DNA of 64,000 bases from Henricia sp. BOLD:AAB3569 (GCA_037783545.1 JBBELK010000620.1:2418001-2482000); one strand, 5' to 3'. Counted from the stretch's first letter, positions 10,798 to 21,328 are shown. Notes: generated from the letters alone by a model not told the origin. A program made the numbers and translations.

Positions 10798-11014
10798 AAT
10801 ACTCACAGGGACACGCCCACTAGTTAGGTGTTCAGTCGGGCGGGGTTTAACATTAAATGGACCGAAACAATACAACTACATTGTGTGCGTATTTCCTCAG
10901 CCAAATGAGTATTAATAATGATACATTTATATCGCAGCAATTCCATTTAAAATACTAAACAGATTTATGTGATATAAGTTGGCAGTAAAGTCTAGAGTAG
11001 AATTGATAATTTGC
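10798..11014. repeat. tandem duplication around an element, right copy
   Basis: Second copy of 10077-10322, about 90 percent alike by eye, with deletions of roughly 30 bp near 10960. Confidence 0.8.
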
Positions 11015-11132
11015 AGGTCTCGAATGCCCACTGGGCCATTGGAATGAAGCTGGTAATTTTAATATTGGTCTACTGCTTTCTGCGCTGCACTAGGGACTCA
11101 AATTTTATCATATTTAATTTTCATTTTAAATA

Positions 11133-11580
11133 CAGTGAAACTTGTGGCCACCCAAGGGACCAACAACATGTGGCCAGTATAAGCAGGTGGCCCTTATATA
11201 GAGGTTTAGAGTACACATGTAGGAATATTCAAACATCAAAAAACATACCACAGTGCATGTCTATAGTTGAAAAACTCCTAAAAGTGAAGTGTATGAAAGG
11301 TTTCCTCATTAAAAAGTTGAAAATTGTTCAGTTGTTGATAATTTGTTAAAGCTTCTCATAAAATTTAAGCTTAATTAATTGAGGCAATTTACTGTGTGTG
11401 GCCAGATTATCCAGGTTCAACTGCCATAGGATTGTACACACAGAAATCCTAGTGCACTGGCCACGTTAGACAGGGGCCCTAATATCAAGGTTTCACCTCC
11501 ATATGTTTGTGTACAAACTGGTTTGGGACAGAACAAATGTGGCCACTTTATAGAGGTGGCCTGAAGACCAGGTTTCACTG
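11133..11580. mobile_element. pogo/Tigger-like MITE with GTGGCC arrays
   Basis: Ends CAGTGAAACTTG and CAGGTTTCACTG flanked by TA on both sides (11131-11132, 11581-11582) and repeated gtggcc words are typical of pogo-like Tc1/mariner relatives. 448 bp, non-coding, in a gene A intron. A fragment starting tacagttaaaccttgct lies near 47763. Confidence 0.75.
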
Positions 11581-11606
11581 TAGCTGACTGTCATGTGGTG
11601 TAGTAA

Positions 11607-12111
11607 TGCTGCTCTCACACTGTGGCGAATATGCTAGCGAATGTGCTTACGAATGGAAATATTTGACAATCGCTCAAACTTCGCAACATTCGCCGTGTCT
11701 TTGTAAGCGTTGGTAACAAATTTGGAACATTCACAAGTCATTCTCCACCTCCTTACGAAGATCGGTCAATGTAGGAAGCGCTTCCTAAATTTCAGCGAAT
11801 GTTGTGAAGACGGTAATTTGCCGTCGATTTTCGTAAGCATTGGTAAGCCATTGGTAACGTTGGTAAAGCGTGCGTAAGCGTTGGCAACGTTCGTTAGCTA
11901 TTCGTAAGGCATTGGCAAGCATTGGCAAGCGTTGGTAAGCATTCGTAATATATTCGTAAGATATTGGTAAGGAGAGGTCGAGGGACGACCGAGGACGACC
12001 GAGGGGAGACCGAGAAAATATTCACTATCCAATCGCAAATTTTGGGCGAATTCACCGCGAAACTCAAATATTCATATTCGCAAGAATATTCGCCACAGTG
12101 TGAGAGCAGCA
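11607..12111. mobile_element. Harbinger-like element with CGTAAGC(ATT) arrays
   Basis: Perfect ends TGCTGCTCTCACACTGTGG flanked by TAA (11604-11606, 12112-12114). The arms consist of degenerate cgtaagcgttgg / cattggtaagc units. 505 bp, in gene A's third intron. Confidence 0.85.
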
Positions 12112-12269
12112 TAAGAGTATCCTTGGTCTAGTGAAATATTTGAACCACTAGATCGGCAGTGTAGTAGATGTATTAAACTAGCCCTGATTAAGATAAAAAA
12201 TCAAACAATTTGGATTTATAAATAACAGAAATGGTTAAATGCCAATTTTTTTGTATTTGGGTAACTTAC

Positions 12270-12326
12270 CTTTTTATTGTCATCTTTTGCCGTTTTTTCC
12301 TTCGTCAGAGTCCCAAATATGCTTGG
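12270..12326 (-). CDS. gene A, exon 3
   Basis: A 57-bp exon with an excellent acceptor (ttctacttttctgcag) and donor (AAG|GTAAGT). Only phase 0 is open, reading PSIFGTLTKEKTAKDDNKK, a lysine-rich hydrophilic stretch. It joins exon 2 (ending ELLK) and exon 4 (starting LINQQ) without a frame change. Its upstream intron (12327-12693) contains a Penelope-like insertion with a hammerhead-like core. Single-phase opening and consensus signals on both sides make this one of the most secure exons here. Confidence 0.75.
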
Positions 12327-12409
12327 CTGCAGAAAAGTAGAAAACAAAACAATCTTAACAATACCCCACAATTAACATAACCTGCAATTATCCTACATGT
12401 ATAATTATG

Positions 12410-12572
12410 AAGGAAATTAAAGTAGCACTTAAAGACTAACTAAAGTAATAACTGCATAAGCTTTCGTAGCAACAACTATTTCATCAGATGCAATCATTAT
12501 TACTTTAGTTAGTCTTTAAGTGCTACTTTAATTTCCTTCATAGTTTTGCTAGACTACCCACAGTATATAGTT
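12410..12572 (-). mobile_element. Penelope-like foldback insertion, 14-bp duplication
   Basis: A 163-bp insertion is bounded by identical copies of CATGTATAATTATG (12396-12409 and 12573-12586). It contains an almost perfect inverted repeat (12408-12451 with 12497-12541) around a central gcataagctttcgtag ... catcagatgca sequence, the signature of Penelope-like retroelement ends. The 14-bp duplication fits target-primed insertion. It lies in gene A's second intron. Confidence 0.75.
12450..12487 (-). ncRNA. hammerhead ribozyme-like core
   Basis: On the minus strand CTGATGA (12487-12481) is followed by a short stem (TAG/CTA with a 6-base loop), GAAA (12465-12462), a GC-TTAT-GC mini-helix (12461-12454) and AGTT at the expected cleavage position. 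The flanking inverted repeats would form stem I. This is the type I layout with a tiny stem III known for hammerheads in Penelope-like elements. Activity is not shown. Confidence 0.55.
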
Positions 12573-12693
12573 CATGTATAATTATGTACATTTAAGTTCC
12601 TTAACATCATATTTTAAACATGTCATACATTTACCAATATTTGGTATGGCGCCTAATCACCAGTGGTTATCAAAGTATAGTACACACAGATAC

Positions 12694-12885
12694 CTTGAGC
12701 AGTTCGCCGATACCAAACAGATCTGCACGTATTAAGAGTTTCACCGGTGGACATTCGTTACCATGGTTATTAGTAATTTTCCTAACCGGTCCATTCTTTG
12801 GTACCAAGACTACATCATGAAGCAATGAGTACGCCATTGTTACATTCTCAACACTGATTCTGGTCTCTAAGACTGTCTGGTATCG
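12694..12885 (-). CDS. gene A, exon 2
   Basis: A phase-0 exon of 64 codons running from RYQTVLETRISVENVT to LFGIGELLK, with donor AAG|GTATCT and acceptor ttgcag. The frame stays open upstream to 13056, so the acceptor could lie further 5' (for example before NCPKNTS). The segment is mixed hydrophobic/charged, with an NVT that could be glycosylated if luminal and a KLLIRADLFGIG strand-like core. I do not recognise the domain. Its size and open frame contrast with the repeats around it. Confidence 0.6.
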
Positions 12886-13078
12886 CTGCAATGTACTATG
12901 TTGATAAAACACTGCACTGGTATTTTTGGGGCAATTCTGCCATTTCCTGATAACTACCATCAAAGGACACATATCAATTACTTTATTAATAAATATAGGG
13001 TATTTATCAATTGTCTTTGTGATGTGTGATCTCATCGTGATGATATGTAAAATCATGTTTAGCCGATTAAATTCAATG

Positions 13079-13145
13079 TGAATATGGATGCCTCCTTTTC
13101 GGGGGGAGTGGGGGGGGGGGGGGGGAGGGGGCTGCGGGGGGGAGG
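13079..13145. repeat. G-rich low-complexity tract
   Basis: Runs of up to 15 G residues on the plus strand within gene A's first intron. It could form G-quadruplexes. No other function is suggested. Confidence 0.7.
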
Positions 13146-13276
13146 GTGTTCTCTTTTTACTATTCTGATTTTAAAATGTTTGAATAAGTAATAATTTTTT
13201 TAGGGATGAATATTCGATTCAAATGTGGACAAATGTCCATGAGTTTAGGTAATCTGGAGGCAGTGAAAAGCAACTT

Positions 13277-13348
13277 GGCTGCACTGGGATCCGAACCTCG
13301 GACCTTCTGCTTAACGTGCAGACGCCCTACCAATTGAGCTATGAAGCC
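13277..13348 (-). tRNA. tRNA-like sequence (pseudogene or SINE head)
   Basis: Read on the minus strand it folds as a cloverleaf: acceptor GGCTTCA with TGCAGCC (one mismatch), D arm GCTCAATTGGTAGGGC, anticodon stem TCTGC/GCAGA with loop ACGTTAA, and a GGTTCGGATCC T loop. Position 33 is C rather than U and the T stem is imperfect, so it is probably a pseudogene or the head of a SINE. The nominal anticodon would be GTT (Asn). Confidence 0.5.
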
Positions 13349-13671
13349 AATTGGTGATCTCGAATCACGGTAGTGCAGCTGTTCCTCACTGATTGTATTT
13401 AAACTGGTTTTTGTTGACCTACATTAATAATAGATTTGTAAAATTATGTTTTCATTTTTTAAGCATCAGAATAACAAGTCCATCTATAATTCGTTGTAAC
13501 TTTCTTATTAAGTTCATTAAAGATAGTATACATGATTGGTAAACTGTTACAAATAGTTTTATGCCCTGTGTGATTGAAGATATGCATGATTAAAACCAAC
13601 CTGAGCAAAAACCAGCTCCGTACTTCGTCTAACTTTTGAGAAAACAGTCAAAAAAGGGTTTGCAGTCATTT

Positions 13672-14015
13672 CGCCCCAAAACCACTTCGCCCTGAACCAT
13701 TTCGCCCTGAACCACGGCCTGTGCACGAAGTGGTTTTGGGGCGAAGTAGCATTTGGGCGATGTAGTGTTTGGACGAAGTGATTTGGAGCGAAATGGCACT
13801 CGGGCGAAGTGGTTTGGGGCGAAATGGCACTCGGGCGAAGTGGTTTGGAGCGAAATGGCACTCGGGCGAAATGGTTTGGGGCGAAATGGCACTCGGGCGA
13901 AATGGTTTGGGGCGAAATGGCACTCGGGCGAAGTGGTTTGGGGCGAAATGGCACTCGGGCGAAATGGTTTTGGGGCGAAATGGCACTCGGGCGAAATGGT
14001 TTTGGGGCTAATTGA
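13672..14015. repeat. 31-bp tandem array open in all frames
   Basis: About seven copies of a 31-bp unit (gaaatggcactcgggcgaag plus tggtttgggg-type sequence) start at 13791, 13822, 13853, 13884, 13915, 13946 and 13978. Because 31 is not a multiple of three and the unit has no stop codon, all plus and minus frames stay open, so the overlapping ORFs here are artefacts. The left edge is an inverted copy, suggesting an origin in an element arm like that at 44891-45470. Confidence 0.85.
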
Positions 14016-14193
14016 ATTTTCGTCTCATGAGACGAAAACTATTTCTTTTGCTCATTTCTTAAAGACTATAGCACTTCAGACAAAATCATTTCAGGGGATG
14101 TTTTCTACGGTCATTATGTTTATATTGTGTAAGTTAGGCGTATCTGTGAACATTTTTGATTTTCGAGATACCAATCATGTATACTGCCTTTAA

Positions 14194-14326
14194 AGGCACA
14201 GGCTCGTCAGCAATGCACGTGCGCCAAATTCGTGCCACGAAATATGCAGCTCCATAGCAAAGGCATGGAGCTGCGTATTTCGCGAAACGGATTTGGCGCG
14301 CTCGCATTGCTGACGAGCCTGCGCTA
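14194..14326. mobile_element. TTAA-flanked palindrome (copy 2)
   Basis: A 133-bp hairpin of the AGGCACAGGCTCGTCAGC family flanked by TTAA at 14190-14193 and 14327-14330. The right terminus carries a few mutations. Lies in gene A's first intron. Confidence 0.85.
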
Positions 14327-14330
14327 TTAA

Positions 14331-15270
14331 GCATGAATAATATATTTCAGTTATTTCAAGTTCCCAGATGTTGATATTTTATTGATAAATCAAACACCAC
14401 TTTCACCCGGAAAAATATTACAGGAAATGGAAAGTGAACTCTTACATCTCAACAAATGGCATTAAAGGTGTCCATATACTGTCTATTCTCAGGAAAAATC
14501 CCCCTCCCCCCACCCCCAAAAAAATCATAAACAAATACAGGAAACTTTCAACAAGATATTGGTAAAACAATCCACTATTGAAGTCCGTACATGGTTATTG
14601 TGTCAGATGAATTCCAAAAAAATGTGCATGCACACTCATAAAAAGGACACCTTCAGTTGGTACATTCTCACAGAAAGGTGCCATTTTGTACAGAAATAAA
14701 TTCATATGCTCTTTGTTGCAATTGCTGATCAGCATTTTGTAATTGTTGTCGACTCATTAAAAGTAATATTTTGGGAAATACAATGGCTCTTTAAGAGGGA
14801 AGTGTTACAGTTTCAATCTGGGACTCAGCCTGGAACCAAATCACAGTGTATGTAATATGTATGATTATCACTGCAGTCTAATCTATGGAGTGACTAGATT
14901 ACTTCCTCTTTGCTACATAAACCGAAACTAACCACAATTTTTCTGGAATTTAAGGAGTTGTAAATTAAAGGGTTATTTTTACATGAACATGATTTTACAT
15001 AAAAGAAAACGGGTTTAAATTTTAAGTAAAAAAATAGACTGAGCTACGATGTGGGCCAGAGACACCTTATCTGTCTGAACATTTTAATTTTATAAAATCA
15101 TTAAATTACCATTATTTGTAAATATTATTCATTTTAAACTAAGGACATAAGAAAACTGCACTGTAATAAATTGAAACTTTTTAAGATACCGGTATGATTT
15201 AAATATTTTTTTTTCTTCTTGTGTTTTTTTTTTGAAGCCGTGTACTATTTTTATTGCACAATATACATTT
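14331..15270. other. unassigned gene A intron sequence
   Basis: About 940 bp of AT-rich sequence with no convincing exon or repeat boundary. Confidence 0.4.
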
Positions 15271-15674
15271 GAGTCTTTCCACGGTAAAGGGGGCATTTTG
15301 GCAACACAGACCATATGTTCCAGAAAATACCTTTGTCTGGTCTCAAAATAAAAGAAATAAGTTTCAGTTGTTCTGAAGAGATAACTTATGCCCAAAAAGG
15401 TTTACAAATAGTGTGACAACATGCCTTTCGAACCCTGTGTACAAATTTAACACAAGTATCCGTCCCAGTTACGAGCGTATATTGGAAATTTGTACACAGG
15501 TTTTTTAGAAAGGCATGTTGTCACACTATTTGTAACCCTTTTTGGGCCTAAGTTGTATCTCTTCAGAACAACTTAAACTCATTTCTTTTATTTTGAGACC
15601 AGACAGAGGTATTTTCTGGAAAATATGGTCTGTGTTGCCAAAATGCTCCCCTATAATTTACTGTGGAAAGACCC
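15271..15674. mobile_element. large palindromic element, GTCTTTCCAC ends (copy 1)
   Basis: Two arms of about 190 bp are inverted copies (gtctttccacggtaaag ... ctgtggaaagac). The centre carries gtccgtcccagttacgagcg. A second copy is at 54926-55515; diverged relatives occupy 56650-57079 and about 51405-51800. Lies in gene A's first intron. Confidence 0.8.
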
Positions 15675-15831
15675 ATTTTTATTCATGCCAACTACCACTC
15701 AGGACTACAGCCACTTTTGAAAAATTGGCCATTTCTCTACAGCAGCAACTACAATATAACAGCTGAAACGCTGTGAATATTGTGCAAGGATTTGTAAATT
15801 CCCACCATTTAACACCAATTTTTATAATCAC

Positions 15832-16584
15832 CTTAGTTTCCGGCATGTAGGTATCGCATCCATTGGCACCGACAGTTGGTGAACAGGCCGGGGATTTCCC
15901 CCGTTGTTTTAGCCTACCACTGTTGATCTGATTACCATTCTGCCTAAGCGTTCCTGGCTTTGTGGTGGTGACCTCCTCACGAATGTATAATTCCTCTATG
16001 CAAATTCTCCAACTTTTGCCATTCCGAGCTTTGGGCTGTTGCCCCTTCGTGATTTCACTCGGATCAAGAATTGGAGTCAGATCTGCGTTCACACCAAGAG
16101 AGGAAGATCCTGATCCAGGGCTAGTTTGTGAAGGTTTTCCAAAGAGTAAGTCAGTACGAGAAATGTTCCAATTATCATCTCTCGGTTTCATGCTGTTTTT
16201 CTTCAGTTCTTGATCTATGAACTTTGAACTTTGACCCCTGGGTATCTTTGAAGTAACAGGTGCATTGGCAGGTGTAGCATCCTGAGGTATGGAAGCACCA
16301 TGCGAATGATGGGGCACACGACCTTGAATCTCAAGCATCACTTTGCCAGATGACTCCATCGTGCGTTCACATTTGGGGTCTTGAAGTTTTTGGTCATCCG
16401 TTTCCACAAAAATGTCTCTCCAGATCTTTCTTGGATCAACGCGATTTCTCCAGAGGAACAGAAATGAGTAGAAGACGAGAATCCAGATCAAAACGATCGT
16501 TAGGAGGAAAGCCTGCCAGATGCCGTGTAGGATCGTCCGCAGAGATTTCAGCATCGATGAAAACGACGACGTCGTCGGATTCAT
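15832..16584 (-). CDS. gene A, exon 1: single-pass membrane protein
   Basis: The ATG at 16584 (MNPTTSSFSS) opens 251 codons to a donor AAG|GTGATT in phase 0. An in-frame stop lies upstream. Residues about 21-47 form one strong hydrophobic helix (AFLLTIVLIWILVFYSFLF) followed by WRNRVDPRK, so the short N-terminus is probably cytosolic (positive-inside would alternatively place the larger C-terminal part there). The rest is a long, polar, Ser/Pro-rich region ending CDTYMPETK. With exons 2-4 the product is about 370 residues. I do not recognise the family. A different open frame (16801-16436) overlaps its start. The acceptor-free 5' side suggests this is the first coding exon. Confidence 0.65.
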
Positions 16585-16801
16585 TATAGGGTCGATAATC
16601 AGCCAAGCTTGAATGCACCGTGCTCCAAATTACAACTTTGGTCGCTTCAATTTCACCACTGAGTGCACGCCAATCAATCAACGGAATTCTCTGGATTTGG
16701 AGCAAACTCTGGATACTGGCATTTGAATCTGATGATGGAGATGGATTCTCCGACGTACGGACAGGCTTGAGCTTTTCTTTCCACATTGACGTAAAAAACA
16801 A
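16436..16801 (-). other. overlapping upstream open frame of gene A
   Basis: A second minus-strand frame of 121 codons (internal MWKEKLKPVRTSENPS) begins 217 bp before gene A's ATG and overlaps its first 149 bases, ending LISVPLEKSR. It may simply be 5'UTR, an upstream ORF that limits gene A translation, or an alternative product. Nothing identifies it further. Confidence 0.3.
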
Positions 16802-17479
16802 CTATTTGACAACTGCTTCATCAAATAAATTTATTCATGCACCACAAACTACAAATTTTGTGATTCTTGGGCAATAATGGGGGGAAAACAAGTCCTGCTC
16901 AGTACTCTGACAGCAGCACAAAATCCTCCAATACAAATTGACTATTGTCAAAAACAGCCACATGTAACAAGAGAAAAATTATCCATCCATAGACCATCGT
17001 GACCTCCCACAACCACAGAAAAACACTCCCACTCAGCTAGCTACTACAGTATGTCAAAAGACTGGTTAGTCATCCAAACAAAATCCTAACCTCTTGTATT
17101 TTATAAACTTCAATGACCCAAGTTTATCTTCAGAAAATATTCCGAGAAGAGGCCCATGGGACAAGGGTTAAATCTACCTCAAACAGTACTCAATGTGCGT
17201 GCCTTTTATCACAAGTGAAAATACATGAAGAGAAGAAGATTATGGGTTCAAAGTCTCACACTAAACGCGAAAGCGGCATAATATGGGCATTCACTGACTT
17301 TTAGAAATGGGCTTTATGCACTGGCGAAAATGTTTGTTATTGGTGTCAACAAAATGATGAAAACCAGCTGCGGCACAAAAGCCAAATTTACCATAAATCT
17401 CTCCAAACTGCAAAAAATCATGTTAAAAAAACCAAAAAAACAATGGCAACGATTTTTTCTCCAGAAATAAATCCCAACT

Positions 17480-17533
17480 TCACCTTCGGTTCCCTAGGGC
17501 GATAAGATGAAACCAGAGGGCCATCAAAACATG
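17480..17533 (-). CDS. gene B, possible terminal exon
   Basis: An acceptor (ctctttaatcttgacag) precedes a phase-0 frame of 17 codons ending in TGA: HVLMALWFHLIALGNRR. Phase 0 is what the preceding exon (23466-23516) needs. A competing reading uses phase 1 (CFDGPLVSSYRPREPK) with a donor at 17483, which would make it internal. No clear poly(A) signal follows. It is the weakest exon of the gene B model. Confidence 0.35.
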   Translation of the reverse strand, partial: HVLMALWFHLIALGNRR

Positions 17534-17860
17534 CTGTCAAGATTAAAGAGAGAATTTAAGATGGAAAGAGGAGAACTCGAAGTGATAAATTCAAGATCTT
17601 ATATCAGAAGACACCATAACTGTGGTGACAACATTGCTGAGTCATTCTGATTCAAGAGTTTAAAATTACAACTTATATTTCATATGATCTACGAGCTCAG
17701 CAATTACTTTGTTCTGTTCTCAGCAGGTGAAACTCGTTACAATTACGTCTAGACATGAAGAGAAAGAGTTGAGCCTAAGCCAATTGTCTCCTCTTGTTTC
17801 ACTTTCAGTTTGGCTACAATACAATTGAGCTCACATTACACAGCGCTGAAGTCCATTTAA

Positions 17861-18394
17861 AGGCCCAGTGTATCATTTGCAATGACCCCAAAAAGTAATC
17901 AACGAGTTTACAGGGGAAAAGTTCTGGAAGTAAAGATTGAATTAATAGCAACTACCCTATGAAAGGTTTCCACTCAAAATGATATAATTTTACCAGAAAA
18001 TAATTTGTAAAGATGGAAATATTTAGATCGTGTGCTAATGTTTTACTTATTTTTGGTTCGCATCTACGCGGTCCAAAATGCATGGGCGCTGTGTACTGCG
18101 TGTGCGTGTTCCAACGCGATGCATTTTTATGGATAGCGTGCACAGGCAGTACTAGTATATGATGTGCGCCACAGAGTGCATGACGCAAGCCACATAGTAA
18201 CCGATCAACTAAGAACGAATATTTGAAACACCTCGCCAAGACTAGGAAAACGCATATCGATTCACATGGTTTTTTTAAACGTGGTACATTTGACAAAGCT
18301 GATATTTCCTCGGATGAGTTTGTTGATGTCTTTCTTTTGATTTATAATGGTTTTATTCGCAGAATCGCTCAAAAACAGATCATCTACAGGGCCT
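17861..18394. mobile_element. TTAA-flanked MITE, AGGCCCAGTGTATC end (copy 1)
   Basis: A 534-bp element between TTAA repeats (17857-17860, 18395-18398), with ends AGGCCCAGTGTATCATTTGC and the complement of AGGCCCTGTAGATGATC. An inverted copy at 49033-49524 is similar along its length. Both copies keep a ~35-codon frame (VDVFLLIYNGFIR), but no transposase is recognised. Confidence 0.85.
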
Positions 18395-18694
18395 TTAAAG
18401 GAGTTCATCAGGAGACTGGGAAGAGTGCATTTTCTTGGATGACTCAAAGAGCCAGCACTTGGGTGTGGCATTACTTTTATCAGTTTTCGTTGATGAGACA
18501 ATCTTTGTGGATCCTGCCGTCTAAATTAAAACCACATTTGCATTCAATATGGAAAATGTGATTAGTAGTGTAAAATATGAAAGTATGTCTCTTTTAACTC
18601 CCTAGGGTGTATGCAAAATCGTATTGGAGGATTGAGAAGTGTTAGGGTTTAATAACTTGACCGTTCTGGTTTCTGACTTCTACACAGGACTCAA

Positions 18695-18838
18695 TAGACC
18701 CTTTGCATCAGCGGCCATTGATGGGGCAGGTTTTCTTATTTAAATGATGGATCAACAAAGCGCCAACAAATGCACGACACACAGTGACAATGTGACTGCT
18801 CCAAGATGGCCACAGTGCAAACGGTCTATTCAAAACCA
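18695..18838. mobile_element. short TA-GACC MITE (copy 1)
   Basis: Ends TAGACCCTTTGCA and TGCAAACGGTCTA bound about 145 bp; the body contains ggcaggttttcttatttaaa. A related copy is at 24479-24625. Confidence 0.7.
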
Positions 18839-18839
18839 G

Positions 18840-19517
18840 CTCTTTACTGAGGGTGATCAATGATTTATGAGGCACTCAGTTTAAAGAATCACAACACAGA
18901 GCAAATCAGTTGAAGCTTGGAAGCTCAAAAGCTATGCATCTCCAAGAAAAACTCCAGAATGTTAAAAATCCAAAGATGAACTGTTGGTTGTCTCCTCAAG
19001 ATCCCTGCATTCCAGGATAACACGACATCAAGATAGACAAGAGAGACACTCGTGGCAAAGCTGACTGGCCCAGGAGTATAAATCCAATGCAAGATGTTGA
19101 GCAATTCATCTTAGATGTGGAGAACTTCCAAGACAGACTGAATGACGAGATGCAGGAACACAGCGGTAGGAGAAACCGGAAGAAATCAGCATCCTACTGT
19201 GAGCTTGCCAACATCCCTAAAATCTGGTATCACTGAGAAATACTCCTCCTAGAGCGCCAGATGCTTCAAGACATGACATACCTCAGTCACAGCTCCGATC
19301 AATAAACTATGCCGACATTTCATCCTACCAACCTCATGCAGCCAAGTCTCTTTCTTTCCTTTGACCTTAATCCATGGAAGCATCTTTTAATGAGATGCAA
19401 ACTTTCATTACTCCCTTTATTAAGGACACAAAGTTATGCACAGCGGACATGTAGGGCAAATAAAGCCACATCAATCTTGCAATGGAATGGTAAGTTTACT
19501 TGAGTTTATTTTTTCAG
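18840..19517. other. unassigned gene B intron sequence
   Basis: About 680 bp without recognisable repeats or secure exons. Confidence 0.35.
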
Positions 19518-19723
19518 CCAAATATTTCACTTGGCATTTTGAATCTAAGACATCGCCAAGAATTTTGCGCCAAGCTGAAGAGGCGGACTATTTCCAAAGT
19601 CCGACTAAAAACAAATTCCAAGTCCTTAAGCGACCGGTTAAGCAAACAAAATCCCACAATTATGCTAGCTCAACATCAATGGGAAATTTGGCTTCTTTAG
19701 AAACTGGCGATGCCTACATTTGA
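19518..19723 (+). CDS. exon-like open segment after a strong acceptor
   Basis: A textbook acceptor (gagtttattttttcag) is followed by two long open frames. Phase 0 reads PNISLGILNLRHRQEFCAKL onward to a stop at 19700. Phase 1 reads KYFTWHFESKTSPRILRQ, then AEEADYFQSPTKNKF, to a stop at 19723 and ends GNLASLETGDAYI. Both look protein-like, and I cannot choose. It lies antisense inside gene B's last intron and no partner exon is secure. It may be a fossil exon or a terminal exon of a nested gene. Confidence 0.35.
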
Positions 19724-19923
19724 AACGAAACATGCCAACGATTGAGTTGTTATTTCAACTTGCTGGAATTTTAATGGCTTAGGTGAGAATCAACAGCTGT
19801 GGGCAACAAACAGTCACAATGCATCTTTATCACCATAATAAAACAGAAAAATAGCCGTGTTAGTCTGTAGATTAACAAAATAATTCAGAAGGTACACTGT
19901 AGCACTTATGGGACCCAGCTTAA

Positions 19924-20496
19924 AGGGCCTGTGACGTCCTAAACAACTTTATGCCTAAGCTTTGCTTCATAATGACGGATTACTTGTTCTGCAAGACATA
20001 CTATTGTTCGTTTGGATGTAAAATCAATAAAAGGTGGCATTTTTCAACTTTGAAGATTTCATTGCAATAAATCACAGACAGAGGGCGCTGTTTTGAGTGC
20101 ATCACATAAGGAAGACAGAAGGGAAAAGTTAAGAAAAAACATAAGACTTCAAGTTGGACTTGTGGCAAATTGCTGCAGTTTCTACCCCCAGTTTTGTCAT
20201 GGCTTACAGCAGGCAACATGTAAAACAAACTCAAACAGCCATGGATTACAAAAGTTTCAGGAAAATTGAGAAAAAAGTGGAATCTTTTGTGCACAGGTCA
20301 ATGTGATTTTCCTGTGTTTGCCTCTTGTGACGTCGTGACCTTGGTCATGAATATGCATATTTTCATTAGCATAAAAACTAAAAACCTTTGTTTTAACCCC
20401 CAAAGCAAGCTCCAAATAGGATTTTTATGACTTTAACTTAGTAAAGTGGTTTTAAAGCATAGATTTCATTGATAAAAATCCTAAATAAGGGGCCCT
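19924..20496. mobile_element. TTAA-flanked AGGGCC element (copy 1)
   Basis: 573 bp between TTAA repeats (19920-19923, 20497-20500). Ends AGGGCCTGTGACGTCC and AGGGGCCCTTATTTAGG-like. Copies at 46168-46741 and 52178-52732 are inverted relative to this one and highly similar, so the family moved relatively recently. Confidence 0.88.
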
Positions 20497-20508
20497 TTAA
20501 GCTCATCA

Positions 20509-20919
20509 GGCCTATCCGCATTGGATTTTGTTTGGGAAAACTTACCTAGACGAATGATACTTTTACCATTTTAAGTCCAATGCGGACAGCCTAGGATGTT
20601 TTACTCTCAGTAACTTTTCCTGAGTCCAGTGGTTACTTTTCCTGGCCAACTTCTGCCCAGGAAAATTGAACAGGGAACTTTTCCCGAGACGAAAAGTCCA
20701 ATGCGGACACAGCGAGCCGGTAAAAGCTCTCTGGAAGCGTACATCTGGGCCGTGAAGGTCAAACTGCGAAGGGACACTACGCATGCTCTCCCACATTCTC
20801 GGTAATATTTTACTGTGTCAAAAAGTCCAAGTGCGGACAGCAGTAAAATTTAGCCATTTTTCATTTTACCATCGTCTCGGTAAAACCTTCCAAAAAACAA
20901 GTCCAATGTGGACACGGCA
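20509..20919. mobile_element. Harbinger-like element, TCCGCATTGGA ends
   Basis: Ends GGCCTATCCGCATTGGA and TGCCGTGTCCACATTGGA, flanked by TCA and TAA, bound 411 bp. Repeated aagtccaatgcggac and ggtaacttttcc units fill both arms. A Penelope-like fragment (gttagtctttaaagtgctac) follows at 20923-20965. Confidence 0.7.
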
Positions 20920-21328
20920 TAAGTTAGTCTTTAAAGTGCTACCTTCTAAAATATTTTGTACAGTCAAGTTGAACAAACACATTTAGTTGTTCAATTCTCT
21001 CTACCGTGGTTGACGGCATAAGTTTACAACTTTAAAATAGAACAAATACTGCTCTTGATCTTTGACAACTTTGTACTCCATGTATGTTTTTCTGAACACT
21101 TCTAATGTACAAATAATAACATGTTTTAAAATATTCACAAGATTTTCAACTTTGAAAAAAAAAACTGTTTTCAGTAGACTGTGCACTCAAACTTTTGAAT
21201 GGTACTGTATGTTGTTTTCCCCCATCCCCCCACCCCATGACAACCAATTGCCTCTGCCTCTATTACAGTATCGTACATTAAATTAAGTGTATTTATAAAT
21301 AAGTTGGAAGGGACTGGGAACAAAATAT

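Noticed and set aside
13753..14193. Overlapping long ORFs with repeated GRNGTRAKWFGAKWHSG-like peptides
   Set aside because: They are produced by a stop-free 31-bp tandem repeat and are open in all frames; no start, splice or homology evidence.
18223..18561. ORF conserved between two copies (VDVFLLIYNGFIR)
   Set aside because: Conservation is explained by both being copies of the TTAA MITE; the frame is lost at the element border.
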